From positions 62,001 to 126,000 of the forward strand of contig CAVUNV010000009.1 of the NCBI GenBank assembly GCA_963742925.1: a stretch of DNA of 64,000 nucleotides, in the 5' to 3' direction. This DNA is from PALSA-612 sp963742925. Its GTDB lineage: Bacteria > Actinomycetota > Thermoleophilia > Gaiellales > Gaiellaceae. A program made the translations under genes and the position numbers. Shown here one piece after another: positions 37,683-46,415 of this stretch (positions are counted from its first letter, which is position 1; every line of letters begins with the position of its first letter). The notes below the pieces were generated by a model. It did no database searches, was not told the origin of the DNA, and worked only from the letters and a program-made list of their open reading frames with translations.

Positions 37683-38074
37683 GCGACCTTCTCCTCGGCG
37701 ACGCGCGCCAGGATGCCGTTGACGAGCCGCGCCGCTTCGGGCGACGCGTACCTCTTCGCCAGACCGACTGCCTCCGCGATCGCCACCTCAGGGGGCACCG
37801 TATCGCCTTCCAGCTCGGAGATGCCAATCCGGAGGATGTTGCGCTCCAGCACGCCGAGCCGGTCGGCCGGCCAGCCCCGCGACACCTCGTCGATCCGCTT
37901 GTCGAGCTCCGGCCCGCGCCTGACGACCTCCTCGGCGAGCTCGCGCGCGAACGGGTCGACGTCGCCCTCGTAGTGCGAGGTCAGCGGCTGCCCGGTCAGA
38001 TCCCACTGGTAGAGCAGGAAGAGCGCGGAGCGGCGGGCGGCACGGCGGCCCGTCGGCTTGCGTGGCCGGCTCAT
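37679..38074 (-). CDS. nusB: Transcription antitermination factor NusB
   Basis: 131 residues; the ATG at 38074 overlaps the accC stop (ATGA). All-helical NusB pattern: RRAARRSALFLLYQWDLTG, LERNILRIGISEL, VPPEVAIAEAVGLAKRYA and the final FVNG-like RLVNGILARV. With NusE (S10) it binds boxA RNA in rRNA operons. Confidence 0.94.
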   Translation of the reverse strand: MSRPRKPTGRRAARRSALFLLYQWDLTGQPLTSHYEGDVDPFARELAEEVVRRGPELDKRIDEVSRGWPADRLGVLERNILRIGISELEGDTVPPEVAIAEAVGLAKRYASPEAARLVNGILARVAEEKVA

Positions 38075-39430
38075 CGGGCCGACAGCGACGGAAGCAGGCG
38101 TTCCGCCTCCTCGACGTAGCTCGTGGTGTAGCTGCCGGTCACGAACTGCTCGCTGTGCAGGATGTCGAGCTGCAGGTCACGCGTCGTCGCCACGCCCGTC
38201 AGCTCGAGCTCGGTGAGCGCCCGTCTCGCGCGGACGATCGCGCCGTGGCGGTCCTCGGCCCAGACGATCAGCTTGGCAAGCAGCGAGTCGTAGTAGGGCG
38301 GGACGATCGTTCCGTCCTCGACGTGCGTGTCGACGCGCACGCCGGGCCCGAGGGGTGGACGGAAGCGCTCCACCTGCCCGGGCGAGGGCACGAAGCCCCG
38401 GCGCGGGTCCTCGGCGTTGATGCGGAGCTCGATCGCGTGGCCCCGGCGGGGCGCCCGCCCGGTGACGGGAAGCGCCTCACCGGCGGCAACCCGCAGCTGG
38501 CCGTGCACGAGGTCGATGCCCGTGACCAGCTCGCTGACCGGATGCTCCACCTGCAGCCGCGCGTTCAGCTCGATGAAGTAGAAGTCCCCGTCGGGGTCGA
38601 GCAGGAACTCGAACGTGCCGGCGCTCCGGTAGCCGATCGCGGCGCAGGCGCGCTCCGCGGCCGCCTCCATCGTCCTCGCGGCGCTCGGGCGTCAGGGCCG
38701 GCGACGGCGACTCCTCGATCAGCTTCTGGTGGCGCCGCTGGATCGAGCATTCGCGCTCGCCGAGCGTCAGCACACCGCCCTGGCCGTCGGCGAGCACCTG
38801 CACCTCGACGTGGCGAGCGGGGACGAGTGCCTTCTCGACATACAGGCTGCCGTCACCGAACGCCGCCAGCGCCTCTCCCGACGCGGTCTGGAACGCCGCC
38901 TCGAGCGTCGTGCGGTCATCGACGAGCCGCATTCCCTTCCCGCCGCCGCCCGCGGTCGCCTTCAGCAGGATCGGATAGCCGAGCTCACCCGCGACCGCCG
39001 CCGCCTCCGCGAGCGACGTCGAGCCCTCCGTCCCCGGCACGACAGGCACGTCCGCTGCGGCCAGCTCCGCCTTGGCACGAACCTTGTCCCCCATGCGCTC
39101 CATCACGTCCGCACTCGGCCCGACGAAGACGAGGTCGTTCTCCTCGCAGGCCCGGACGAAGGCGGGGTTCTCGGCGAGGAAGCCGTAGCCGGGATGGACG
39201 GCGTCGCAGCCGCTCGTCCGGGCGGCCGCCACGACCGACGGGATGTTGAGGTAGCTCCCGGCGGCGGGCGGCGGGCCGATGCAGATCGCGCGGTCGGCGA
39301 TCCGGACGTGCCTCGCGTCGCGGTCGGCGGTCGAGTAGACGGCGACCGCCTCCATCCCGAGCTCGTGGACGGCGCGGATCACGCGGATCGCGATCTCGCC
39401 TCGGTTGGCGACGAGGACCCGGCGCAGCAC
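38071..39430 (-). CDS. accC: Biotin carboxylase, one extra base
   Basis: GTG 39430, start MLRRVLVANRGEIAIRVIRA. ATP-grasp features: HPGYGFLAENPAFV, the GGGGKGMRLV glycine loop, CSIQRRHQKLIEE, FEFLLDPDGDFYFIELNARLQVEHPVSE. At about 38672 one extra A must go (GAGGACGATGG) to give REAMEAAAERAC and a normal 452-residue protein. It carboxylates biotin on the carrier domain of the neighbouring fusion protein with ATP and bicarbonate. Order carrier-accC-nusB with coupled stops and starts. Confidence 0.93.
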
Positions 39431-41256
39431 GCTAGAAAGCTGGGCGGGCGGCCGTCGACGGGCTCGAGCTCGAACAGCAGCTGCCCGTACTCGACCGGCT
39501 GCGCGTTGTCGACCAGGATCGACTTGACCTGGCCTTCGACCTCGGCCTTGATCTCGTTCATCAGCTTCATGGCCTCGAGGATGCAGAGCGTCTGCCCCGA
39601 GACGACGATGTCGCCCTCGTTGACGAACGGCGGCGCCCCCGGCTCCGACGCCCGGTAGAAGGTCCCGACCATCGGCGCCTCGATCCGCATCAGGTTCGGG
39701 GCAACCGGCGCGGGGCGGTGATCCGGTGCCTCGACTCCGCCCTCCTCGTCGAGGCCCGCCGTGTCGGCGGCGGTGGTGCCGGCGCTCGTGTGCTCGTCAC
39801 CGCGCCGCACCGTCACCCGCACGCCGGCGTCCTCGACCGTCACCTCGTTCACGCCCGACTCCTGGACGATGCGGACGAGCTCGCGGATCCGCTCGGCCCG
39901 CGCCGGCTCGAGCGCGGCGGCTTCGGACTCGGGCCGGCGGCCACGGCCGCGGATCGCGTTCAGGAGCGGCTCGGCCGCCTCGCCGAACAGCGCCAGCAGG
40001 AGCAGCTCCTCCTCGCTCGCCGCCAGTCCCTGCGCGCGCTCCCGCACGTCCTCGAGGTCGACCTCCGGCTGCTCCGGCAGCGGCTCGTCCCCGGTGACGA
40101 GGCGAACCGCACGCAGGACGGTCTCGTCGATCTCGGCAGGCGGCGAGCCGAACCGGCCCGCCAGCAGCGCGCGCAACTCGTCGACGACGGTCTGGTAGCG
40201 GCTCGCCGAGAGCACGTGGATCAGGGCCTGCGACGCGAGGATCTGCCCGATCGGCGCGGCCAGCGGCGGCCAGCCGGCCTCGCCCCTGATCAGCACGAGC
40301 TCGTCGAGCACCTCGTCGATCCGGTCGCCCGCCGCGTTCGCACGCAGGTGCAGGTCGAGCGCGGCGACGAGGCCCGGCGGCAGGCTGTGCTGGGCGGCGC
40401 GCGTCGCAACCCGCGGCGGGATCGGCGAGACGGGCTCGTCGCCGATGTACTCGTCGACGAGCTCGGAGGCGAGCCACAGCGTCTCGATGTCGACGCCGGT
40501 GTCGAAGTCGAGCCAGTTGAGCGCCCGGGCCACCGACTCGCCGGACACACGGTGGAGCGTCAGCGCGAGCGGATACACGGCTGTCGCGATCAGGTCGGCA
40601 CCGGCCCGGGCCGCCTCCAGCGCAGCGGACAGGGCCGTGCCGCCCGCGCCCTGGCAGTACAGGCCGACCGGCAACCCGCTCGCGTCGTGGACCGCCTCGA
40701 CGAGCTCCGCCGCCCGCCGCGGATGGAGCGATCCGGAGGGATCATGGATCAGGACGCGCGCGGCGCCGAGCTCGGGAAGATGGCTTGCACGCTCGGCGAC
40801 TGTTTCCGTCTCGCCCGTCCGTCCGGGGCTGTAGACGAGCCCGGCGTCGAACTCGCGGTCGGCGGCCGTGATCGCCTCGGCGGCCTCGCGCAGGTTGGAG
40901 ATGTCGTTCAGCGGGTCGTGCAGGCGGAAGACGTCGATGCCGCTGTCGGCCGCGCAGGCGACGAAGCGGCGGACGAAGTCGACGCCGACCGGCTTGGAGC
41001 CGACCAGGAAGCGGCCGCGGAGCGCGAGTGCGAGCGGCGTCTCCGTGCGCGCCTTGAGCGCTCGGATCCGCTCCCACGGGCTCTCGACGCCCCGTTTGAC
41101 GGCGCTGTCGAAGCAGCCGCCGCCCGAGACCTCGAGGTAGGCGAAACCGGCCTTGTCGAGGATCTCCGCCAGCCGGAGCAGCTCGGCGGTCGGCATCGAG
41201 CCGGCCAGGGGCTCCTGGCCGAGCAGACGCAACGTCGTGTCGACGAGCCTCGGCAT
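39379..41256 (-). CDS. Degenerate carboxyltransferase (OadA/PycB-like) fused to biotin carrier domain
   Basis: 625 residues as read. Residues 1-460 align with the carboxyltransferase barrel of pyruvate carboxylase/oxaloacetate decarboxylase (LEVSGGGCFDSAV, WERIRALK, GIDVFRLHDPLND, LEAARAGADLIATAVYP). The catalytic set is missing: the metal Asp of TTLRDAHQ is Leu11, the carboxylated Lys of IKD is His171, and the HxH metal ligands are Tyr200/Gln202 (GLYCQG). The C-terminal biotinyl domain is intact (EAMKLMNEI, Lys564). The last 19 residues look like frame slip; one extra base would end it at TAG 39432-39434, just before accC. Confidence 0.8.
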   Translation of the reverse strand: MPRLVDTTLRLLGQEPLAGSMPTAELLRLAEILDKAGFAYLEVSGGGCFDSAVKRGVESPWERIRALKARTETPLALALRGRFLVGSKPVGVDFVRRFVACAADSGIDVFRLHDPLNDISNLREAAEAITAADREFDAGLVYSPGRTGETETVAERASHLPELGAARVLIHDPSGSLHPRRAAELVEAVHDASGLPVGLYCQGAGGTALSAALEAARAGADLIATAVYPLALTLHRVSGESVARALNWLDFDTGVDIETLWLASELVDEYIGDEPVSPIPPRVATRAAQHSLPPGLVAALDLHLRANAAGDRIDEVLDELVLIRGEAGWPPLAAPIGQILASQALIHVLSASRYQTVVDELRALLAGRFGSPPAEIDETVLRAVRLVTGDEPLPEQPEVDLEDVRERAQGLAASEEELLLLALFGEAAEPLLNAIRGRGRRPESEAAALEPARAERIRELVRIVQESGVNEVTVEDAGVRVTVRRGDEHTSAGTTAADTAGLDEEGGVEAPDHRPAPVAPNLMRIEAPMVGTFYRASEPGAPPFVNEGDIVVSGQTLCILEAMKLMNEIKAEVEGQVKSILVDNAQPVEYGQLLFELEPVDGRPPSFLACCAGSSSPTEARSRSA

Positions 41257-41323
41257 GGCGGGTTGAGCCTACCGCGGTCGCAGCAGGACCGGCAGGACGA
41301 CTCCCCCGCCTCGGCGGGAGCGG

Positions 41324-41563
41324 CTACTTGGGATTCGTCGTGGTTGTCGGGCCCGGGACGCGACAGGCGTACGTCTTCCGCAAGCGCGGGCACGCCCAAT
41401 CGTCGGTCGACGTCGTCCCGGTCGTTCCGGTGGTGATCGTCGTCGAGCCTCCGGGCACCGAGCCATCCGACCCGAGCGCAGTCGCCGAGATGCCCCCGAG
41501 CGCGCCCAGCCCGATCACGGCGCACGTGACCCCGAGCCGCCTGAGTGCAACCTGCTTCGTCAT
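41324..41563 (-). CDS. Small secreted Thr-rich protein of unknown function
   Basis: 79 residues from ATG 41563 with GGGAGG seven bases upstream. Signal-like N-terminus (TKQVALRRLGVTCAVIGLGA), then a Ser/Thr/Gly-rich linker (GGSTTITTGTTGTTSTDD) and a short WACPRLRKTYACRVPGP segment with two cysteines that could form a disulfide. Unlike most neighbours it uses a clear ribosome-binding site. No family recognised. Confidence 0.6.
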   Translation of the reverse strand: MTKQVALRRLGVTCAVIGLGALGGISATALGSDGSVPGGSTTITTGTTGTTSTDDWACPRLRKTYACRVPGPTTTTNPK

Positions 41564-41925
41564 GAGTTGCCTCCCTCCCTCGCCTGCCACGAGGCAGCCG
41601 AGCCGGCGCCTCGCGGGGAGTCTAAGTGACACGAGTCGCGACCGCTAGGCGCGCGAGATGTCGCGGTTCTCGCGAGAGCGGTTCGCCGAAGCGGTTGCGG
41701 CGAGTAGGCCCGACGTGGGAGGACACGGCTCGAGTTGGGCCGGGTGGCGAGACCCGGCCCGACAAGAGCGTAGGCGACGGCCGTCCGTTGCGGTGGCGGC
41801 TGCATGTGGAAGCGGCTCGACCGGGTCTTTCTCGCGGCGGGCTGGCCCGGGATGAACCGGCGGCGGGTCATCCCGGTGTTCCCCCGGTGTGACACAGTGG
41901 GTGTCCACTAACGGGAAGGATCGAA
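41564..41925. other. Intergenic region without a supported gene
   Basis: 362 bases between the small secreted gene and the ABM-like gene. No tRNA, riboswitch or convincing ORF is seen; the short frames lack start signals. It holds one strong hairpin (41737-41760) and, at its right end, the promoter and ribosome-binding site (GGGAAGGA) of the gene at 41926. Confidence 0.5.
41737..41760. terminator. Strong GC hairpin
   Basis: Perfect 9-bp stem GGGCCGGGT / ACCCGGCCC with loop GGCGAG. It is about 175 bases from either flanking start codon and no gene ends near it, so a terminator for an unannotated short transcript or an RNA structure are both possible. Confidence 0.35.
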
Positions 41926-42201
41926 ATGAGCATTCTTGTGCGGTTCGCGCCGGCGTCGCTGACTGCGGCGCAGTACGACGAGTCCATCCGTCGGATGGAG
42001 GAGGCCGGCATCATCCCGGCCGACGGGCTCGAGTACCACGTGTGCTTCGGCTCTGACCCGAACCTGAGGGTCAGCGAGATCTGGGAGTCGGAGGACAAGT
42101 GGAAGGCTTTCGGGGAGAAGTTGATGCCGGTGCTGGCCGAGGTGGGGATTGAGCCGGGCCAGCCGGAGCAGCTCGAGATTCACAACATCATCCAGCCTTA
42201 G
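41926..42201 (+). CDS. Small ferredoxin-like alpha/beta-barrel protein (ABM-like)
   Basis: 91 residues from ATG 41926 with GGGAAGGA five bases upstream. The pattern SILVRFAPASLTAAQYDESI, EYHVCFGSDPNLRVSEIWES and WKAFGEKLMPVLAEVGIEPG fits the dimeric alpha/beta barrel of antibiotic biosynthesis monooxygenase-like proteins. Most such proteins have no known substrate. Followed by a strong terminator hairpin. Confidence 0.7.
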   Translation: MSILVRFAPASLTAAQYDESIRRMEEAGIIPADGLEYHVCFGSDPNLRVSEIWESEDKWKAFGEKLMPVLAEVGIEPGQPEQLEIHNIIQP

Positions 42202-42230
42202 GGACAGGTCTGCGCTGGGTTTGGGGGAGC

Positions 42231-42256
42231 GAGCGGGCACGTGGCCGTGCCCGCTC
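42231..42256. terminator. Hairpin between convergent ABM-like and MFS genes
   Basis: Perfect 11-bp stem GAGCGGGCACG / CGTGCCCGCTC with loop TGGC, 30 bases after the ABM-like stop and 45 before the MFS stop. Confidence 0.65.
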
Positions 42257-42301
42257 CGCTTCCTACGACACCCGAGAGGAGCTCGATCCGGCGAGAGCGG
42301 C

Positions 42302-43486
42302 TCAGTCGGGCTTTTGCCCGGCCGCGAGCCGGAGATTCCCGTCCGGGCGCGAGCGCCACACGGAGACCGCTGCAGGGGCTGCTGCCGCGAGCGCCACGGC
42401 GCACAGCACCGCTGCGAGCAGGAACGGCACCGAGTCGCCGGCCGAGCTGGCGATCGCTCCGCCGGCGATCGGCCCGAGGACCGCGCCGGTCGCCCAGGCG
42501 GCATTCATGAAGCCGAAGCCGACCCCCTGTGCGAGCCGCGCCGTCTCGGCGCCGTCGGCGATCAGCGCGAACGCGGGCGTGAAGAGGATCCCGTAGGCCA
42601 TGCCGCCGAGCACGATCAGCGGCACGTAGATGAGCGGCCGCGGGCCCGAAGCGAGCCCCAGGGAGACGATCACGCCGCCCACGAGCGCCACTCGAATGGG
42701 CAACAGGCGCCCGCGCCGGTCGATGAGCCGTCCGACGAACGGCGACTCCATCGCCTCGAGCGCGGCCGAGACGAGCCAGACCGCGCCGATTGCGGCCGCC
42801 CCCCAGCCGGCTGCGGCGAGGTGGAGCGGCCCGAGCGTCCCGAGGATCCCGAACAGGAGCGAGGGCAGCACCATCAACGCCAATCCGCCGACGAAGTGCC
42901 GGTTCCGGAGCGCTCGGCGGAGTGCCGCCGTGGACGCCGGGTCGGCGGCCGCAGGCTCGAGTTGCAGGGTCACGACGACGAGCACGACCGCCAGCGCTGC
43001 GAGTACGGCGAAGATCGGGACACGCCCGACGAGCGCAGCCGACACGCCGACGACCGGGCCGAACAGCGCGCCGAAGATGGCCGCGGCCATCGCACTCCCG
43101 AGCATCTCCCCTCGCCGGTCACGCGGCGCCATCGCCAGCAGCCAACTGAACGCACCGGCCCAGGTGAACGCACTCCCGAGGCCCTGGGCGAAGCGAGCCA
43201 GGAAGAGCGTCCAGAAACCTCCGGCGAACGCGAAGCCGAGGCTCGCGACGCTCATCAGGATCAACCCGATGAGGACGGCGCGCCTCGACCCGAGCCGCGC
43301 GGACGCGAAGCCACCCGGCAGCCCCCCCACGAGCGCCCCGGCCGCGTACGCGCCGACGAGCACGCCCGCCTGCAGCTTCGAGAGGCCGAACTCGTGTGCG
43401 AACTGCGGCAGCAGCGGTGTCAGCGCCGCATACAGCATCGTGTCCATGAAGACCACGACCCCAACCAGGAGGAAGAGACGGCGCAT
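42302..43486 (-). CDS. MFS transporter
   Basis: 394 residues, 12 predicted helices. ATG 43486 (MRRLFLLVGVVVFMDTMLYA). The loop 2-3 signature GGLPGGFASARLGSRRAVLIG and the GLGSAFTWAGAFSWLLAMAP helix fit a drug/metabolite efflux MFS_1. The substrate is unknown. It has a leaderless promoter lying in a 29-base sequence that is repeated upstream of the NmrA-like gene. Confidence 0.85.
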   Translation of the reverse strand: MRRLFLLVGVVVFMDTMLYAALTPLLPQFAHEFGLSKLQAGVLVGAYAAGALVGGLPGGFASARLGSRRAVLIGLILMSVASLGFAFAGGFWTLFLARFAQGLGSAFTWAGAFSWLLAMAPRDRRGEMLGSAMAAAIFGALFGPVVGVSAALVGRVPIFAVLAALAVVLVVVTLQLEPAAADPASTAALRRALRNRHFVGGLALMVLPSLLFGILGTLGPLHLAAAGWGAAAIGAVWLVSAALEAMESPFVGRLIDRRGRLLPIRVALVGGVIVSLGLASGPRPLIYVPLIVLGGMAYGILFTPAFALIADGAETARLAQGVGFGFMNAAWATGAVLGPIAGGAIASSAGDSVPFLLAAVLCAVALAAAAPAAVSVWRSRPDGNLRLAAGQKPD

Positions 43487-43489
43487 CGG

Positions 43490-43518
43490 CTCAACCTACC
43501 AACGCGGATCGGCCACGC
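43490..43518 (-). promoter_or_regulatory. Duplicated promoter, copy 1 (MFS gene)
   Basis: CTCAACCTACCAACGC on the + strand, then GGATCGGCCACGC; on the minus strand this contains TAGGTT (43498-43493) six bases before the MFS ATG. The same 29 bases recur at 44298-44326 with three mismatches. Confidence 0.5.
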
Positions 43519-43536
43519 TTGTCGGGGCCGAGAGGT

Positions 43537-44246
43537 TTACTCGCCGGCGGCGTGCGCGAGCGCCGAGGGCGTCTGGCAGCCGACAATCGCCGGGGCCTCG
43601 TGGACGAGCTCGTCGTTCTCGAGAGCCTCCACCATGAACAGCGCAAAGTCCACGCGGCGCGTGATGTTGCTCTCGAGGATGGGGTCGCCCATGGGGAAGA
43701 GCGCCGCTTGAGCGCGCGTGTCGGCTCCACACGGGGAGACCCTGGCTCTCGCCCTCTTCGAGGTCGCTTCCGCGCACGACGGTCCACCGCGTGTCGCTTG
43801 CGAACACCCGTCGGCACGCCTCGACCTGGTCGTCGAGGTCGGCGAAGCGGGCGAGACGCGCGAGCGGGCCGAAGACCTTCACGATCGTCTTGAGCTTCCG
43901 CGAGTACACGTCGTGGCCGTCGCGCGTGATGTGCCACCCGCACGAGAAGACGAGCGCCTCCGGACGCGCGTAGTGCGAGCACCGCCTGGGTCGTTCCCGT
44001 CGAGTACCCGTGGACGCCTCGCGGGGTCATCACGACGAGCACCCCATCGCATCCTTCGGCCGCACGTTTGATGACCTCGCGGTCGTCAGTCGCTCCTGGA
44101 ATGACAGTGATGCGCCCCTTGAACGCGTCGAGCTTCTCCACGCTTTGCGCGCGGCACACGCCGACCACCTCGTAGCCACGATCCAACGCGTGCTGGATCA
44201 TGTACTGCCCGAGCTTTCCCGAGGCCCCGACGATGCAAACCCTCAT
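43537..44246 (-). CDS. NmrA-like NAD(P)-binding protein, two frameshifts
   Basis: ATG 44246 preceded by AGGAAGGA. Rossmann start MRVCIVGASGKLGQYMIQHA, then GYEVVGVCR, VIPGATDDREVIKRAAEGCD and VLVVMTPRGVHGY, as in atypical short-chain dehydrogenases. Extra single bases near 43974 (should read YARPEALVFSCGWHIT) and near 43715 (should read RAQAALFPMGDPILESNITR) split it; without them 235 residues end at TAA 43537. Probably an NADPH-binding redox or regulatory protein; no active-site Tyr/Lys pair is clear. Confidence 0.75.
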
Positions 44247-44297
44247 CGCGTCCTTCCTGTCGTGGAACGGCCGCCGATCGGCGTCGGGACTGGGCCT

Positions 44298-44326
44298 CTC
44301 AACCTACCAACGCTCATCGACCACGC
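44298..44326 (-). promoter_or_regulatory. Duplicated promoter, copy 2 (NmrA-like gene)
   Basis: CTCAACCTACCAACGC, then TCATCGACCACGC; minus-strand -10 TAGGTT at 44306-44301. Predicted start near 44294, leaving a 48-base leader with a ribosome-binding site, unlike copy 1. Confidence 0.45.
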
Positions 44327-44360
44327 CCTCGGCCGGGTGCGAGGCGGCGGGGCGGGCTGA

Positions 44361-44928
44361 CTACGCCCGGGATATGTAGCGCTTCTCGCGCGTGTCGACC
44401 TTGAGCACGTCGCCGACGTTCACGAACAGCGGCACCTGGACGATCGCTCCCGTCTCGAGCGTGGCCGCCTTGGTCACGTTCGAGACCGTGTCGCCGCGGA
44501 TGCCCGGCTCGGTCTCGGTCACCGTCAGCTCGACCGACGCAGGAAGCTGCAGCCCGGCCGGCTTGCCGTCGACGGCCAGCATCGGCACCGAGCTCGACGG
44601 AAGCAGGAACTGGAGGTCGTCCTCGACGCTGCCGCGGGGCAGCTGGATCTGCTCGTACGTCTCCTCGTCCATGAACACGACCTCGTCGCCCGCGTCGTAG
44701 AGGTACTGCACGTTCTTGACCTCGGTGTGGACGCGCGGGAACTTCTCACCGGCGCGGAACGTCCGGTCGACGACGGCGCCGCTGTCGAGGTTCTTCAGCT
44801 TCGTGCGGACGAACGCGCCGCCCTTGCCCGGCTTGACGTGCTGGAACTCGACGATGCGCCAGAACCTCACCGTCGACCTCGATGTGCATGCCGTTCTTGA
44901 ACTGGTTGGTGTTGACAGCCTCGGCCAC
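44361..44928 (-). CDS. efp: Elongation factor P, one extra base near its start
   Basis: GTG 44928, MAEAVNTNQFKNGMHIEVDG, then after removing one base near 44869: RFWRIVEFQHVKPGKGGAFV. Normal length, 188 residues. The KOW-like domain carries the HVKPGKGGAF loop with Lys at the tip that is post-translationally modified in many bacteria; the C-terminal OB domains include GDTVSNVTKAATLETGA. It relieves ribosome stalling at polyproline. Last gene of the shikimate-pepQ run, with its own -10. Confidence 0.95.
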
Positions 44929-44934
44929 GCTTCC

Positions 44935-44940
44935 AGCCTA
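44935..44940 (-). promoter_or_regulatory. -10 of leaderless efp, built on the pepQ stop codon
   Basis: TAGGCT, six bases, then GTG 44928. The TAG at 44940-44938 is the pepQ stop codon. Confidence 0.5.
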
Positions 44941-45978
44941 GCCGACTGTCACGGGCTCCTTGGTGAACGGGGAGAGCACCTCGGCACCGTCGTCCGTGAC
45001 GATGACGAGGTCCTCGATCCGCACGCCTCCGAGCCCCGGCAGGTAGACACCGGGCTCGACGGTCACGACGTTGCCGGCGGTGAGGACGCTCGGCCACTCC
45101 GTGTTGAGCCACGGCGCCTCGTGGACGTCGAGGCCGACACCGTGACCGAGACCGTGGCCGAACCTGTCCCCGAGCCCCGCCTCCTCGACCACGTCGCGAG
45201 CCGCGCGGTCGACGTCCTTGCTGTCCGCGCCCGCCCGCACGGCGGCGAGGCCCGTCTCCTGCGCCTGCTTCACCACCTCGTAGGCCCGTTGCAGCTCGGC
45301 CGGCAGCTCGCCCGTGACGAACGTGCGGGTGCAGTCCGAGCAGTAGCCGTCGACGCGACAGCCGGCGTCGACGATCACCGTCTCCCCCGGTCCGATCGGC
45401 CGGTCGCCGGGCACCGAGTGCGCCGACTCGCCGCTCGGGCCTCCGGCGACGATCGGGTCGAACGACTCCTTCTCGCCGCCCAGCTCGTGCAGGAGCGACA
45501 GCATCCGCCAGGCGAGGTCCCGCTCGCTGCGGCCGATGAACGGCTCTTCGGCGAGCCGCGCATACGCCTCGTCCGTGATCGCGGCGGCTCGGCGGATCGC
45601 GTCGAGCTCGCCTGCGTCCTTGACGGCCCGCATCGCCTCGACGGCTCCCCCGCGCGGAACGAGCTCGATGCCGCCGGCGGCGAGCCGCGACCAGCGCTCG
45701 TAGCTGAGCACGCCCGCCTCGAAGCCGATGCGGCCCTCGAGGACCTCCGGGAGCTCGGCGTAGATGTCGCGACGCGTCTCGACGAGCTCGACGCCGGGGA
45801 TCGCCCGGGCGCGCTCGGCGTAGCGGAAGTCGGTGTAGAGGCGGGTCCCGCCGGGCTCGACGAGGAGAGCCGCGTTGGAGCTCGCGAGGCCGGTCAGATA
45901 GCGGACGTTGACGAGGCTGGAGACGAGCAGCGGCTCCTCGAGCCCGGCCTGCAGCCTGGCGAGACGAGCGGCGGTCAT
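44938..45978 (-). CDS. pepQ: M24 family Xaa-Pro aminopeptidase
   Basis: 346 residues; ATG 45978 overlaps the aroQ stop (ATGA). Creatinase-like N-domain followed by the pita-bread fold: VIVDAGCRVDGYCSDCTRTF (two metal Asp), GHGLGHGVGLDVHEAPW (His), VVTVEPGVYLPGLGGVRIED (Glu ligands). It removes N-terminal residues before proline. The neighbouring efp deals with proline-rich synthesis; this pairing is common in bacteria. Confidence 0.92.
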   Translation of the reverse strand: MTAARLARLQAGLEEPLLVSSLVNVRYLTGLASSNAALLVEPGGTRLYTDFRYAERARAIPGVELVETRRDIYAELPEVLEGRIGFEAGVLSYERWSRLAAGGIELVPRGGAVEAMRAVKDAGELDAIRRAAAITDEAYARLAEEPFIGRSERDLAWRMLSLLHELGGEKESFDPIVAGGPSGESAHSVPGDRPIGPGETVIVDAGCRVDGYCSDCTRTFVTGELPAELQRAYEVVKQAQETGLAAVRAGADSKDVDRAARDVVEEAGLGDRFGHGLGHGVGLDVHEAPWLNTEWPSVLTAGNVVTVEPGVYLPGLGGVRIEDLVIVTDDGAEVLSPFTKEPVTVG

Positions 45979-46403
45979 GCCCTGCCTGCGAGGTACTCGA
46001 GCGCCTCGCGGTAGCCGTCGGGGCCCTTGCCGGTGATGCGCTTGGTGACCAGGTCGGAGATCACCGAGAACCGCCGCCACTCCTCGCGCTTGTCCACGTC
46101 CGAGAGATGCACCTCGACGACGGGGCTCGTGAACAGCTCGACCGCATCACGGATCGCCCAGCTGTAGTGCGTCCACGCGGCCGGATTGACGACCACGCCG
46201 TCGGCCACGGCGAGCGCCTCGTGGAGCCAGTCCACGTACGCGCCCTCGTGATTCGTCTGGCGGCAACGGACGGCGATGCCGAACTCCTTCCCCCACGCGT
46301 AGACCTGCGACTCGAGCTCCCGGTAGCTCAGGGTTCCGTACACGGCGGGATCCCGGCGGCCGAGCTGGTCCAGGTTGACGCCGTTCAGCACCTCCACGCG
46401 CAT
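45975..46403 (-). CDS. aroQ: 3-dehydroquinate dehydratase, type II
   Basis: 142 residues, ATG 46403. LNGVNLDQLGRRDPAVYGTL carries the flexible lid Arg and the catalytic Tyr24; TNHEGAYVDWLHEA, NPAAWTHYSWAIRDAV and EVHLSDV complete the active site. Dodecameric family; dehydrates 3-dehydroquinate to 3-dehydroshikimate. Confidence 0.95.
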   Translation of the reverse strand: MRVEVLNGVNLDQLGRRDPAVYGTLSYRELESQVYAWGKEFGIAVRCRQTNHEGAYVDWLHEALAVADGVVVNPAAWTHYSWAIRDAVELFTSPVVEVHLSDVDKREEWRRFSVISDLVTKRITGKGPDGYREALEYLAGRA

Positions 46404-46409
46404 GCGCTG

Positions 46410-46415
46410 ATGCTA
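46410..46415 (-). promoter_or_regulatory. -10 of leaderless aroQ, built on the aroKB stop codon
   Basis: TAGCAT, six bases, then ATG 46403. The TAG at 46415-46413 is the stop of aroKB. Confidence 0.5.
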
